DNA of 64,000 bases from Sordaria brevicollis (lineage: Eukaryota > Ascomycota > Sordariomycetes > Sordariales > Sordariaceae): the NCBI GenBank assembly GCA_033439795.1, contig JAUTDP010000015.1, positions 806,001 through 870,000 on the forward strand, written 5' to 3'. Both the position numbers and the translations under genes were made by a program. Shown here piece by piece: positions 34,284-45,665 of the stretch. The stretch's first letter is position 1; every line of letters starts with the position of its first letter. Under the pieces are notes generated by a model that was not told the origin of the DNA, did no database searches, and was given only the letters and a program-made list of their open reading frames with translations.

Positions 34284-36162
34284 ATGGGGAGCGCAACGAT
34301 AGAGGATGGGAGCCGGCCCATGAATGTCAAGGAGATATCCGACAAAGCAAAACAATATGATTGGAATCCCCGAATCGGCTTCAAGTACTGGGCCCGCGCC
34401 GCTGACACCATTCACCGTGAGGTTTGTTAGGAGATTTACCCGGCGACAATATCAAGAATGGTGGCTGACTATGATTCGGCGGTTACAGGGTCAGATTTAC
34501 CTCCGAGAAGGGAGCATAGCACAAGCTTACATGTTTCTCCTCCGATACTGCACTCTCGTCCTCGATCATATGGCAAAGCACCCAGAAGCCAAATACCCTG
34601 AAAACAAGGCAATGATGGCACAACTGAACAGACGGGTAAACAGCGTGGTCGAAGAGCTCGAGGCACTCAAACCCCAGATCGAGGAGGCCTACGCGAAGTG
34701 GCAGCAGCTCACGGCCAGTGTAGAAAACAGCAGGGAGAAGCGCTGGTCTGCATCCTCACAATACGCCAGGCACGCCGCCAACGATGCCGCTTTGTCATGG
34801 AACCATATTTCGCAGGCTAAGATCCTGGATGCTGGACAGAATCAAGAGTTGGCAGTCGACTTGGCCAGGGAGGCTCTGCTTAAGCGGCGGAGGCGACGAC
34901 GACAAGAGAATGCCGACGAGGATGAGCGCATCCGTAGGACCTCAGCAGGATACAGAGAGGAGAGGGATAGGAGACAGCAATATCCCACTCCACCACCAAC
35001 GAATAGTCGATATTCGGAGGACGATGAACTTCGTCTACAGATGGAGGCCACAAGACGCCAGTTGGACCGTTCAGGAGGCTATAGCGCTTCGGAAATTGAC
35101 ACTGGCGTCAGTGATACCGATACCTATCGATCCGTCAACTATCATTACCCAGCCATCAAGCCAACATCCAGTTATACCTACGAGTACCAGAAGCCGACAC
35201 CACGACCGGAAAGCTCCAGTCCACAACCACCACGCCCGCCCAAGGTCGAACCTTTTGAGCGACCAGTACCCATCACCAGACCTCCTCCTCCTCCCCCGCC
35301 ACGCCCAAGAAAGGAGTCCGGCTCATTCGGGAGAGATGGAAGGAGGAATGGTATGCTTCCCAGTCAGACAATCCGGTTGGTCAAGGACGAGGACGACTTT
35401 GACGATAGGCCCGCAAGACCGCCTAAAGTCAGTGAACCGCCTCCAGAACCAGAGGAGAAACCGAAAGAGGCGAGCAAAGTCACATTCCGCCCCGTTGCTT
35501 ACCTAGAAAACGGCGAACCGCTCCGATCCGTATTCCTTCCGAGCGGCCTGCGCCGCCGTTTCTTGGAACTTGCGCGCGAAAACACCATCAGGGAGCTCGA
35601 GATGTGTGGTATTCTGTGCGGCACCCTAATCAACAATGCGCTGTTCATCAACGTCCTGCTCATCCCGGAGCAAGAGTGCACCTCAGACACGTGCGAGACC
35701 ATCAACGAGGAGGCGTACGTTACGTACTGCATCGAGAACGACTTGCTAGTCCTCGGTTGGATCCACACCCATCCAACGCAGACCTGCTTCATGAGCTCGA
35801 GAGATCTACATACCCACGCTGGATACCAGACGATGATGAAGGAAAGCATTGCCATTGTTTGTGCGCCGAGATATGATCCTTCGTATGTCCCCTATTTTCC
35901 TTGTGTTACTCTCCCCTTTTAGTGTCGCCAGCTAACAACAAACAGATACGGTATCTTCCGCCTCACCGATCCTCCCGGTCTCCCGCACATCATCAACTGC
36001 AACACCCCGGGCGTCTTCCACCAGCACGGGATTCCCTCAGACGACATTTACTGCAGCGCACGTCACGCGCCTGGACACGTCTTTGAGTCGAGTAGGGTCG
36101 ATTTCGAAGTCGTGGACCTCAGGCCGGAGGGATCAAAGGTGCCGGCTTTCAGGAGGTATTAG
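34284..36162 (+). CDS. sst2: AMSH-like JAMM deubiquitinase
   Basis: Zinc metalloprotease of the AMSH/STAM-binding type that trims K63-linked ubiquitin from endosomal cargo. Exons 34284-34421, 34489-35882 and 35946-36162 give 582 residues. The N-terminal USP8-dimerisation/MIT-like helical region is at about residues 15-125 and crosses intron 1 (HRE-GQIYLREG). A long disordered middle (about 190-410) is rich in Arg, Pro and Tyr, with a PPPPPPPRPR run. The C-terminal MPN+ domain has the catalytic Glu in LEMCGILCG and the zinc motif HTHPTQTCFMSSRD near residue 471. It ends IYCSARHAPGHVFE...VPAFRRY. The upstream ATG at 34284 is preferred to 34320 because it has the better lead-in. Lies 4 kb from VPS4, which works at the same organelle. 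Confidence 0.94.
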
Positions 36163-36997
36163 GGGTTGTCCTCCAGTCCCCCGGCCAGGGCTACGGCTAC
36201 AGCATTGGAGGTGGGGAGGAAATTGAGGAAGACTGTCAGTCATGGGCTTTGGGTGGGAAGTCGTGACTGCTGAGTGAAGCTTCCCGTGTGAGTATTGTTG
36301 AGCTGGGCAACAATGAATTCTGCCCAGGTTGCTGAACATTGGCAGCTTCATGGATGGCTTTTACTTCTCGCTCTCCCACTCGAAGAAGCAACGACAATTA
36401 TCATCTGGTGGCGGTCAAATTTGCTGTTTTAAGCCCAAGGAGTTGAGGATTAGAATGTGTAGGGATAGCATAGCGATGGCGTTTATGGTTGGCGCGGCAT
36501 ATTGTAAGGTCTCAAATTCAAGAGGACCAAAACGATAAGCACACAGTCCCCAACCGCTTTTGAAAAGGTTTCAAAATCAAAATGAGATGGTGACGGGATG
36601 GTTGGGCGGTCTAGTTGCTAGTTCGGCTCATATTTTACTTCACATGAACATAGAAATTATCCATACGGCAACATGATATTTAACAATCAATACGTTTCAA
36701 CATATCACAATCTGGAAACCCTTTCGAAGATTTCATCATGAATGGTTTGGTAGTGATGGTGAAGTGTTATGTCGTCGAGTAGAAAGAGGTTATGCAAAGA
36801 GACAATTTGAGAAAACCTTCCAAAATATATCTGTGCTCTTCCTCCGTTCTGTCAGGAGACCAACATATCACGGGAAGCTGGAAAAGAGTGAAGAGGAAGG
36901 AAAACACAGTTCCAACCTTTCGTCAGTTTCATAAGGGAAGCAAAAAGGGAACGAAGGAAGTCTGTAAAGGCGGCAAAAGAGAAATTGACAAAAGAAA
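36163..36997. other. Intergenic between AMSH-like gene and tRNA-Ala
   Basis: No gene recognised. Only short unsupported frames. Presumed 3' region of the AMSH-like gene. Confidence 0.5.
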
Positions 36998-37082
36998 TGG
37001 ACGAGCTGGGAATCGAACCCAGGACCTTTCGCATGCTCGGAAACATGCTAAGCGAACGCTCTACCAACTGAGCCACACGCCC
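36998..37082 (-). tRNA. tRNA-Ala (AGC) with intron
   Basis: Minus-strand cloverleaf: acceptor GGGCGTG with CTCGTCC, including the G-U and T-T pairs also seen in yeast tRNA-Ala; D arm GGCTCAGTTGGTAGAGC. The anticodon stem TTCGC/GCGAA has loop TT-AGC-A, and the T arm is CTGGG-TTCGATT-CCCAG; the discriminator is A. A 12-nt intron sits after position 37. Its exact edges are ambiguous because AGCATG is repeated on both sides. Mature length is 73 nt. Confidence 0.95.
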
Positions 37083-38803
37083 TGCGGAACCTTATTGGTT
37101 GTTGTTGAAAGTTGGTTTGGTTGGTGGGTTTATGAGTGTACACCATGATGGCAAGAGTAATGCGCTCGTGGAAATCGGGACTGCAAGTGGAAGGGCAGAA
37201 CAGGGAGTGATAGTTGAAATGGTTCGAATGTTGGATTGTATGTCTCGATGATGGGTATTTCGAGTTCACGATGTCGTCGGAGACCGCTCGTCGTAACTCG
37301 TAGAAGGAAAGGAACAATTCGATCGAAATTCGGGCGATGCTGGGGAGCCGGCGGTCGGTGGACAAGTGCTCCGGGTCGCCGGTGGGTATGAGGCGAAGAC
37401 AACTCCCGTCATCACCACCGCGCTCACTAACGATCGACTTCACGAACCCATTACTTTATAGGGTTCTATATATATTCCAACTGGAAAAACTGTATGCAAT
37501 TCTCTCTCTCTCCCACCAAAGCATCTCATTTTCCATATTCCTTGTTTCCCCCATCTCAGCATGAGGTCCCGTCCGGGCAAACATTCAGCCTGCCGCTGCT
37601 GCCAAGTCACCATTGATTAGTAAGACAAGCCACCAACCGGGATCCACTTTTCACCTCCACAGTGTTCCGTCTCCCGAACTTGAAGCTCCGAGCTCTTGTT
37701 TCCCCGCCGTTGCAATGAACCCATTGTCCAATCGAAACAACGAGACAACATCATGATCCAGATTCAAGCTCGTCAAGATACCGGAAGCTAAACAAGAACC
37801 GCCAATTTCAGGGGTCGAAGTTTCGAGAATTGACGACTGAGAATTCCGTTTGCTGCTAGTTGGCATCGGAGTTTCATGTGCTTCAGGATGAGACGAAGAC
37901 ACAGAGGACAGGGCAGAAACAGCATCACAAAGGTGTTGTGAGTATCAACAGTGTAACCATCGGATTGCCGACTGGCACTGGCACGGGAGGAGCTGTTTTT
38001 ATCCCGTCAGTCCTTAACGCCGTCTCAATCTATCTTGGATGAAAGCTGGCAACAGAAACGCCGAAGTTGTATACTTATCGCACTTCTATCTCGTTTCCGA
38101 GCCTCTTCGGGTCTTAACTGTCACCTGTACACCACAAAAGATGTGATGACAATATCAAACAAGCTCTTTGCAACTCTGGACGAGGCGTCGTATATCGAGA
38201 TACTATCATGAGCTTGTTTCACAAGGGTTCTCAATCTCCGGTGGAGTCTCTCGTCACCGCGTCTGCCGCCCCAGCCCACCTCCGCCCCGAAGAGAACCAA
38301 TGTCTTGGCGTTCAGGTCCCCCCAGGGGAACACCTGGACTTTTTGGGGCGTTGCACAACGATTATAAACCCATCTGGAACCGCTTACTAATTCCCTAAAG
38401 CGATTGACATTCTGATGGAAACTAATGGATAGTTACAGTCTGTCTGGAACCGTCTTGTTGTGCAACGGAGTTGCGTTGAGGAGTAAAGACGAAGATGGTG
38501 GGGAAAAGTCAGAGAGAAAGTGGGTGATTTGGCACTTTCTGTGATGGAACGTCGAAGGGCGATGTCGATCCGCTCGGTTGCTTCCGAGATGGAGAAACAC
38601 TTGAAGAGAAAGACACAGGGGTCCTTTTGTCCGGATATATAACGTCGAGGTAGTCCCTCTTTTGCTTCTGAACTTTCGGAACTTCTAAAGAGACATCTTA
38701 CCATCCAACCCATTACGCCATCCATAACTCGGATCGCAACATCATTCCTGGACTATTACACAACTACCATATACCTAAACCTAATAACAACAACAACATC
38801 AAA
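37083..38803. other. 1.7-kb intergenic
   Basis: Between tRNA-Ala and the GST gene. The minus frame 37048-37443 runs through the tRNA and is rejected. A CT-rich microsatellite-like run (TCTCTCTCTC) is at about 37500-37512. No gene supported. Confidence 0.5.
38636..38642 (+). promoter_or_regulatory. Candidate TATA box of GST gene
   Basis: TATATAA about 160 bp before the ATG at 38804, in otherwise balanced sequence. Position fits a fungal core promoter; not proof of use. Confidence 0.35.
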
Positions 38804-39587
38804 ATGGCTCCCTTCGCCACCATCTACACCTACCCCAACAACATCCGCGTTCAGCGCGTACGTCTTCCCCCCTCCTTCCCCTTTCCCCCCTTTATCTTTC
38901 CCTCCCCCTTCCCACCCACCAATATGGTACTAACCCAACCCACCCCAACAGGCCCAAGCCGTCGCCAAGCTCAACGGCCTCGAAGTCCTCGAAGACAACG
39001 ACTTCCAGCTCGGCAACCCCTCCGATCCCAAATGGGCCTCCATCCTCGCCAAGTTCCCCTACGGCAAAGTCCCCGCGCTTTCCACCGCCGACGGCTCCCT
39101 TAACCTGACCGAAGGCCAAGCCATCGTCCGCTTCCTCGCCGAGTCCGGCCCCAAGGCCGAGCAGCTCCTCGGCCGCTCCGTCACCGACAGGGCGCTGATC
39201 GAGCAGTGGGCCTGCTTCGCCGAGCAGGAGCTCATGGCCAACTTGATCCCGCCCATGTTGATGATCCACAGGCCTGATCTGATTCCTTATGAGGCCAAGG
39301 GGTATGATCAGTTTGCGAGCAGGTTTGAGAGGGCGGTGAAGAACGTTGAGAGTGCGCTTACGCGGGGTAATGGGAAGTTCCTTGTGGGTGAGGAGGTTAC
39401 GGTGGCGGATATCATGGTTGCTGGCCCCTTGATTTTGGGAAGCAAGTTGTTGTTGGATGCCGAGATGAAGAAGGGCGCGCCTAGCGTTGAGGGATATCTC
39501 AGGGGTCTGTTGGAGATTCAGGAGTTGAAGGAGGCGTTTGGTGAGTTGGTTACTGTGCAGGAGAGGATTAGGGGTAAGACTGAGTAA
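38804..39587 (+). CDS. Glutathione S-transferase of eEF1B-gamma type
   Basis: Exons 38804-38857 and 38952-39587 encode 229 residues. The N-terminal thioredoxin-like domain carries YGKVPALSTADGS (the cis-Pro loop VPAL) and LTEGQAIVRFLAE. The all-helical C-terminal domain carries GNGKFLVGEEVTVADIMVAGPLI, the conserved N-capping box region. This arrangement matches GSTs related to the N-terminal half of translation factor eEF1B-gamma. The C-terminal EF1G domain of the true factor (about 160 residues more) is absent; a stop follows VQERIRGKTE. It is therefore more likely a stand-alone GST than the elongation factor subunit. The intron has a GTACGT donor and splices VQR to AQAVAKLNG in phase 0. 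Confidence 0.9.
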
Positions 39588-40162
39588 GGGGTGTTGAAAA
39601 GGAAGGGGGTAATGATACCATAGGATAAAGAAATGAGTTAATGATTATGAGAATTGTCACAAATGGAGTTCACAGTTGGGTCAAAGGATGCGAGTATGTT
39701 ATGGGGAGGGCAACGAGTTGATTGAAACTATGCGTGATGAATGGAAGCCCGTTAAAAGTAAACTGATCCTCCTATCACCTGTCAGATATCGAATGCAAAA
39801 GCGCAAGACATACTGACTATCTGTTCAAACCAATCTCAGAATACCTTGATGTCCCCAATCACCAGTCATTATACCTAGCCAGCATATGCATCCAGCCCTT
39901 GAAATCCCATTCCCAAATGTCAACATGCTATGTGCCCTATGATATCCGCCAATGAAATGAAACCCAAGTGAGAGAATGTGTCCTCCGTTGCAAGATCCCG
40001 CCGCCGCCCCAGAAATGAAACTCCGACGCCGGTGAAATCAAGTTGCCGAATTGTGGTGCTGCCAGCAGACACCCCAGTGTTACCGCGGTGAACCGTTGGT
40101 GATGTGGATGTTGCTTGCTGCCTGCAGCTTTCGCTCAGCGAGGACTCAGCTCGAGGTCAAGC
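39588..40162. other. Intergenic, convergent
   Basis: Between the GST gene (+) and Ecp2-like gene A (-). No coding frame or structured element recognised. Confidence 0.5.
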
Positions 40163-40705
40163 TTAGGTGTGGTAGAGACCGTAGACGGCGGAGCACCTGT
40201 AGGCAGGGAAGTCGCTAGGGCAGGAGGCGTAGGCCTCGGCGCCGACGACGTCGTGACCCTCCGGGGTGGTCCAGCGGAAGTTGTCGATGGCGTAGTGGAT
40301 AAAGTCCTGAATGTCCTTGTTGCACATTTCGACCAGGTTACCAGCGGGCTCCCTGGGATAGCGGCTGGCAATGTTGACGGCGCAGGTGCCATGGCTGAGA
40401 ATCTCACGGGCAACGGTGTCGTGCCAGGACCAGCAGATGGGAGTGTGGTCAAAGTCGGGGATCATGACGTCCGCGATGTACTTGCAGTCCTCGACGAGGG
40501 GAGAGCCGCCAGAGCTTCTGTTCATGTAGATCTCGTTCGAGCAATCGTGGAACAGCATGTGGGGCAAGCCGCTGCTGGTAGCGTGAACGTTGGTGCCGTT
40601 GTGGGCGCTGTCATGCTTGAAGGCGCCGAGGGTGGGAGCGGCGCTGACGAGAGCAGCAAGGCTCGAGGTGAGGGTGATGACGAGAGTCTTGACGATGACG
40701 AGCAT
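40163..40705 (-). CDS. Secreted Ecp2/Hce2-like protein A
   Basis: Small secreted protein of 180 residues. The ATG at 40705 was preferred to one seven codons upstream (40726) because it has an A-rich lead-in and starts a clean signal peptide, MLVIVKTLVITLTSSLAALVS, cut near A-APT. The mature part has the spacing of the Ecp2/Hce2 effector domain: C..EIYMNRSSGGSPLVEDC, a Trp-containing middle, SHGTCAVNI, then a run up to a C-terminal GAEAYASC. Six or more cysteines suggest disulfides. Ecp2 homologues in plant pathogens are effectors; in saprotrophs the role is unclear and antagonism of other microbes has been suggested. A second copy (B) lies 1.2 kb upstream in the same direction. Confidence 0.82.
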   Translation of the reverse strand: MLVIVKTLVITLTSSLAALVSAAPTLGAFKHDSAHNGTNVHATSSGLPHMLFHDCSNEIYMNRSSGGSPLVEDCKYIADVMIPDFDHTPICWSWHDTVAREILSHGTCAVNIASRYPREPAGNLVEMCNKDIQDFIHYAIDNFRWTTPEGHDVVGAEAYASCPSDFPAYRCSAVYGLYHT

Positions 40706-41899
40706 TTTGAAAGAGTGAGGGAACAAACTTGGTAGTTTTTGTTGTTGTCTTGCTTGTCAAGGTGAGAGGATGATGGTGATCCAGAGTACGAGCTTGAGAA
40801 GATCTGTGAACGGAATTTTGATGGATGAAGGAGGAAGAAGGAAAGGAAATTTTGTGGGAGGAAAGACCCCTCCTTTATACCTGCCAGTTGGGCCGTTTGC
40901 CCTCAACTCGAGGATCATCCACCGGCGCGTTCCTTCCCAGTTTGCAATCTTTCAACATCAGACGAACGATAACAAACGAATTTTTCTCTGCAACTGACCG
41001 CTCCCTCATCCAATCACGGGACTTTTGTGTTTCATCTTACTTGCACCTTCTATCTTTCCGTCCATCAAGGTTCTCGCTGCTTCCATTCTTCCTTTTTCTC
41101 AAATCTGGTACCTCATCGGGAGTGACAATAGGGCTTCGCTGCCCAGCCTGCCCTCATCTTGGAGAGTTGGTGATGCCAGCCTCGTTTCTCTTCTCGAAGA
41201 CTCGGGCGAGAATAAGGTTGTACCAAGCATCGAACCACGCGTACCAGGTTTTAGTGTCATCTCCGTCGTGGGACGGTATGAACACACAATGGGATGGGTC
41301 TGTCGTTATCCGAAAAAAATCCCAAAGATAGCGAGAGGACCAGACGTTTACAAGTTTGCGACCATGCAGTTTCCATCACCCAGCCCTCACCTTGTGACCA
41401 TGTATGGGAACACCCGCTGTACAACCGGGGCCACGAGAGACCCAGACGGCTCGCCACTTGAACGGAAGCTAAGTTTGCTCAGATTCTTTGCGCCAGGCAC
41501 TATTCCCACCAGGTCATTACTGACCCCATATCTCGTTCTTCCCCACCAAGTAAGGTATTTGCGGGCTGAGCCTAAAGGCAAGCTAAAATACAGCAACACA
41601 AAGCTGCGGATGATAGTTAGCCGCAAGGTAGCACGAAAATCGACTGGCGAGATAATTCTCCGAGCAGATCCCCCATATCCATGACTCAGCCTACCCTCAT
41701 TCCGTAATACAAATGCGGAGAGATTCTTATGAGCAGAGGCGTACCGATGCTACCAGCAACCCGGTCAGAGACTGGACCGCACGTAAGACTTCCGGAAGAT
41801 GTGAGCTGAGACCCCGTCCGTTCAAATTGGCCTCGTTTCTCCCTCAGACACTGGCTGCCGTGTTCTGTCTGTCCTGTGCCCTTGTCGGCCGAAGCTGCC
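40706..41899. promoter_or_regulatory. Region between the two Ecp2-like genes
   Basis: Upstream region of Ecp2-like gene A and 3' flank of gene B. TATAAA on the minus strand at 40879-40874, about 170 bp before gene A's ATG, is a reasonable TATA box. The 219-codon plus frame at 41025-41684 opens with TTG and has no recognisable features. Confidence 0.4.
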
Positions 41900-42424
41900 T
41901 CAGAAACCATTGTCGGAGTGCTCAATGGTCCAGGTAACTCCACTGCGCCAGCTCATCAGACTGTCGCACCAGAACTCGCCCTCCGCTCCAACGCGGTAGT
42001 TTCCGTCCTCATCTTGCTTAGCAAACTCGGCGACGGCCTCGTCAATCCGGTCAATGATGTCGTCATTGCCCACTTTGAAGATGTCAAGACCATCGAAGCC
42101 GCGAACGTCAAAAACACAGGTGCCATAGGTGGCAAGGTTGCGATGGCGGCTAGACATGGTCCTCCACTCGCCGTCCTTAGCAATGTTACGTTGAAGATGG
42201 CGACAATCCTCAACCAGTGGGGACTGGCGGGTTGTTTTGTCAGTCATCCAGACGCTTTCCTCACATTTGATAACCAAGGCGTTATGCTGGGACGAAGTGG
42301 TATGTGAGGTGACGGTAGAGTTGCTCTGCGGGAAAAGGGCCGGGCCTGAGACTGCTGTCGGGATGGAAAGAGCCGTGGAAACCATGGCCAGGATGGCCCC
42401 AGCAAACATGACAACGAGATGCAT
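41900..42424 (-). CDS. Secreted Ecp2/Hce2-like protein B
   Basis: Paralogue of protein A, same strand, 174 residues from the ATG at 42424, which begins the signal peptide MHLVVMFAGAILAMVSTALS. Conserved pattern: C-EESVWMTDKTTRQSPLVEDC, W in GEWRTM, TYGTCVFDVRGF, VGNDDIIDRIDEAVAEFA and YRVGAEGEFWC. That is the full Hce2/Ecp2 motif order. The frame is open 22 codons further upstream, but that would hide the signal peptide. It differs a good deal from A, so the duplication is old enough to have escaped or outlived RIP. Tandem location suggests local duplication. Confidence 0.82.
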   Translation of the reverse strand: MHLVVMFAGAILAMVSTALSIPTAVSGPALFPQSNSTVTSHTTSSQHNALVIKCEESVWMTDKTTRQSPLVEDCRHLQRNIAKDGEWRTMSSRHRNLATYGTCVFDVRGFDGLDIFKVGNDDIIDRIDEAVAEFAKQDEDGNYRVGAEGEFWCDSLMSWRSGVTWTIEHSDNGF

Positions 42425-44502
42425 CTTTGCGATTCTAGATTTGGACTGAACGAAACAGTTAGTAACAAATATCTCGGGAACAGACGTCATACCGGTCGAG
42501 ATCTCCCCGCAGAATGAAAGTCATGGTACGTACTGATCTTCTGATAGGATTATGGAAGCGAGTGTAGAGGTTTTCTGCAGGGCACGGTACCCGTGATCGA
42601 GACAAAGGAAAGACAAAAAAAATGAGAGACAGCAATCAAGGGGCTTGCAGGATGCAGATGAGGCTGATGTTGTGCAACTGGCAGGGGTAAAAAGAGCAGG
42701 AAAGGAAAAGTCCGACGCAGATGGACGCCCTCCCGCCAGTTTTTATCTCCGTGGATTCAACCTCAGGTAAATGGCCTCATAGAAAGTGAATGAATAGTCT
42801 TTTTAGTGGTTCCCATGTTGTTCTTCCTTTCCATTCTGTTGGTCTTTCTGGAACTTTTCCACTTGGGTTCTCCTTCACACCCTTTGGCGGCTAGACGCAG
42901 CTGTTTGCTGTAGAGCAAGAGGGGGCCAGCACAACACTCTGTCATCGTAGAGGTAGGTAGTAGGAAGAAAGTCCCACGTGATCACTTCTAATTGCTCGTG
43001 AATTACCGAGGGCCGGAGGACTTTGAGAGTCGGCCACAGCAAACATGAATCGTGGGCGAGGAGGAAAGGGCAATTGGCCGCCACAGGTGACATAATCCGA
43101 AATAGCATCAAGGAAGGAGGCAGGTAGTGGGACGGAAAGGCGATCCGTAGAACTGGAAAGAACGTGGAAACGTGACATGCGGTTTAATGTTGACTGTTCA
43201 AACCTGGGAAAGAACAACTGAGAGTGTCTCCAATGCGAGTTCCCTTTTTGTAATGATGCGATGCATGGTACGATAGAGGTACCTGCCTAGCCCAGACAGA
43301 CTGTGAATGCGGCTGGGAAAGAGCGGCCCTCGTTGTTGTAGTTCGGTTCAAGTTCTTGCACGAAGAAATCTCTTTCGTGATCGAACAGAAAGAAATCGTT
43401 ATTTTCTTCTTCTCATTCCAACTTTCCCGTTCAAATCTCAACAACCCAACCAGCACCGTGAGACATTTGCACGTTCCGCCCCGGCCATCTTCTCAGTTGT
43501 ACCTCTTCGGATTTCTATTACCTGCACTTCCTGCCAGATTATGCACAAATGCACCACAGCAACGCACGTCTCATCGATGTGGTATTCTGTCGGGCAGTTT
43601 GCACTCTGCGCTCTGCAATGCCGGTGGGATCCCAAATTACCGACATCTCACTGAGTACCTTCCACTGACCTTGCCCAGACCTCTCACCGTGACCTGGCCA
43701 TCGGGACGGCACTTCCACGGAGCAGACACATTGATGGAAATAGCAGTGTAGACAAGTACGACGTGCGTATTTTCATGTTGTGTTGGCACTGCCATTGCAA
43801 GCTTACTCGCACCGCAGCGATGATGAAGGCAGCCATTGGCCGCAGAAGAAGCGATTGATCCCAACTGTCCCACCAACTTCCAGCTCAGCTTTGCCTTCAC
43901 CGTACCACGCCGGATGAAATTGTTTCTTGACCAAGAACCAAACTTGGTCCCAGTTCCAAAAGGCCTAGACTCCAAGATAGGTATCTTGTGTAACGGACTG
44001 GTGGAGCAACTGTCTGACCGCGATGAGAATCCAGGTCTATGGATGAGCAGTGTTCGTCACTATTCCAGGAATTTCCATCGCGTGGCACCAAAAGGCTTCC
44101 TGTCTCTACCATGTGGTGGCAAACATCGACGGGCAACCGCTTTGTTTACTTTAGTCCAGGGGGCAGATTCCATACCCCTGAATCCAACAAGTGCTGTGGT
44201 GGCAGGTTGTCTTGGCGTAGCACGGCAGCTGCCACCACATACAACACCCAAGTAAGATCAACCCCTGCATATATGCCGTTATCAATATTGACCAAGCGGC
44301 CGCCGCCTTTGCCCTTTGCAGACCTAGCCCTGGGATTTCGGTGGGTATGTGAGGGGTTCGGTCCTTGGCTAGGTAAGCGACCTCGGACGTCCAGCTTCTT
44401 CCAGCTCCTCATAAGTAGGTCGTACAACCCAGGGAGCTGACGGTCTGACGCCGTCCACTCCTCAAAAGTAACACCAACTTCCTCACTCTAACCAAAGGTA
44501 CT
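42425..44502. other. 2-kb intergenic, divergent promoters
   Basis: Between Ecp2-like gene B (-) and the second NmrA-like gene (+). Frames at 43356-43751 and 43836-44255 (+) have no domain or convincing start. Nothing else identified. Confidence 0.45.
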
Positions 44503-45665
44503 ATGGCACAGGAAAAGAAACTCGTCGTTGTTGTCGGCGCCACAGGCAACCAAGGCGGCTCTGTCGCTCGCCGCTTCCTTCAAGATCCACGATATGCGGT
44601 CCGCGGCCTAACCCGCAACCCTTCGTCTGCCGCTTCCCAGGCCCTCGTGGCACTGGGGGCTGACATGGTGGCGGCTAACCTCGATGATCCTCAGTCTCTT
44701 GATTCCGCATTCGCAGGAGCAAACATCATCTTCAGCGTCACCCAGTATTGGGAACCCTTTTTCCGCCCGGACTGTCGCGCAGCAGCCCAGGAGCTCGGCG
44801 TGACTTGCCGGAAATATGCCTACGACGTCGAGTATCGCCAGGGAAAGAACATTGCTGATGCGGCGGCCAAGGTAGTCGACACCTTGGAGGACAATGGCTT
44901 CCTGGTGTCAACCCTGAGCCATGCTCGGAAATGCAGTGACGGAAAGTTTACGGACTTGTATCACTTTGACGCCAAGGCTGATATCTTCCCCGATTACGTA
45001 CGGGAGAAGTATCCGGCGTTGGCGGCAAAGATGTCCTGCGTGCAGACGGGCTTCTTCATGACAAGCCATGCCATCCTCCCGAATTCGTACTTCCAAAAGG
45101 TGTGTTGCCCTTTTCAGGACGTTGTTCGGTTGCTTCCTCGTGGACTAACCAGTCACGCAACAGCAAGCTGATGGCTCTTTCCACATGCGCTTCCCTTGCT
45201 CGCCCAACACGCTAATTCCCCATCTGGACGTCAATGGAGACACTGGAAACTTTGTGTATGCCGTTCACCAGATGCCACCGGGCAAAGACTACATTGCCAT
45301 GGGATCGCACGCGACATGGCCTGAGTACCTGCAGGCGTGGGCAAAGGCAGCTGGGGTTTCTGCGGAAAAGGCCGTCTACAAACAAGTGTCAGTCGATGAC
45401 ATGATTGCGGATACCGCGGACAGAGACACGGGTATCGAGGTGGCAGTTATGTTTGCCTACTCTGACAATCCTGGATATGGAGGTGGCATGGATCTGGTAA
45501 CTGCAGAGGACATTAGGAAGGTGAGTGAAAACTTGAGCAAGAAGCACCGGCCCAAGGGAGGTTGTTCGTACTGACTGTTATGAGCAGGCTGGGATTGAGT
45601 GTCCCATGACGAGCCTGGATGAGTGGATGAAGAAGCAGGACTGGTCGGCTGTTTTGAGCAAGTGA
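44503..45665 (+). CDS. NmrA family NAD(P)-binding protein
   Basis: Exons 44503-45099, 45164-45520 and 45588-45665, all phase 0, give 343 residues. The Rossmann motif is GATGNQGGSVARRFL at about residues 12-26, after LVVVV. Other family features are VRGLTRNPSS, ANLDDPQSLDSAFAGANIIF, and the insertion typical of fungal NmrA-like proteins. A CVQTGFFMTS stretch precedes intron 1. These proteins bind NAD(P) without clear catalysis in the NmrA branch (nitrogen metabolite repression regulator) or act as reductases in others. This one is not the closest type to the 17.8-kb protein, and its specific role is unknown. The introns have GTGTGT and GTGAGT donors. Confidence 0.88.

Noticed and set aside
37048..37443. 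131-codon minus frame
   Set aside because: Runs through the tRNA-Ala gene and has no coding features.
41025..41684. 219-codon plus frame between the Ecp2-like genes
   Set aside because: Opens with TTG, no domain, no signal peptide, and covers the promoter of Ecp2-like gene A.
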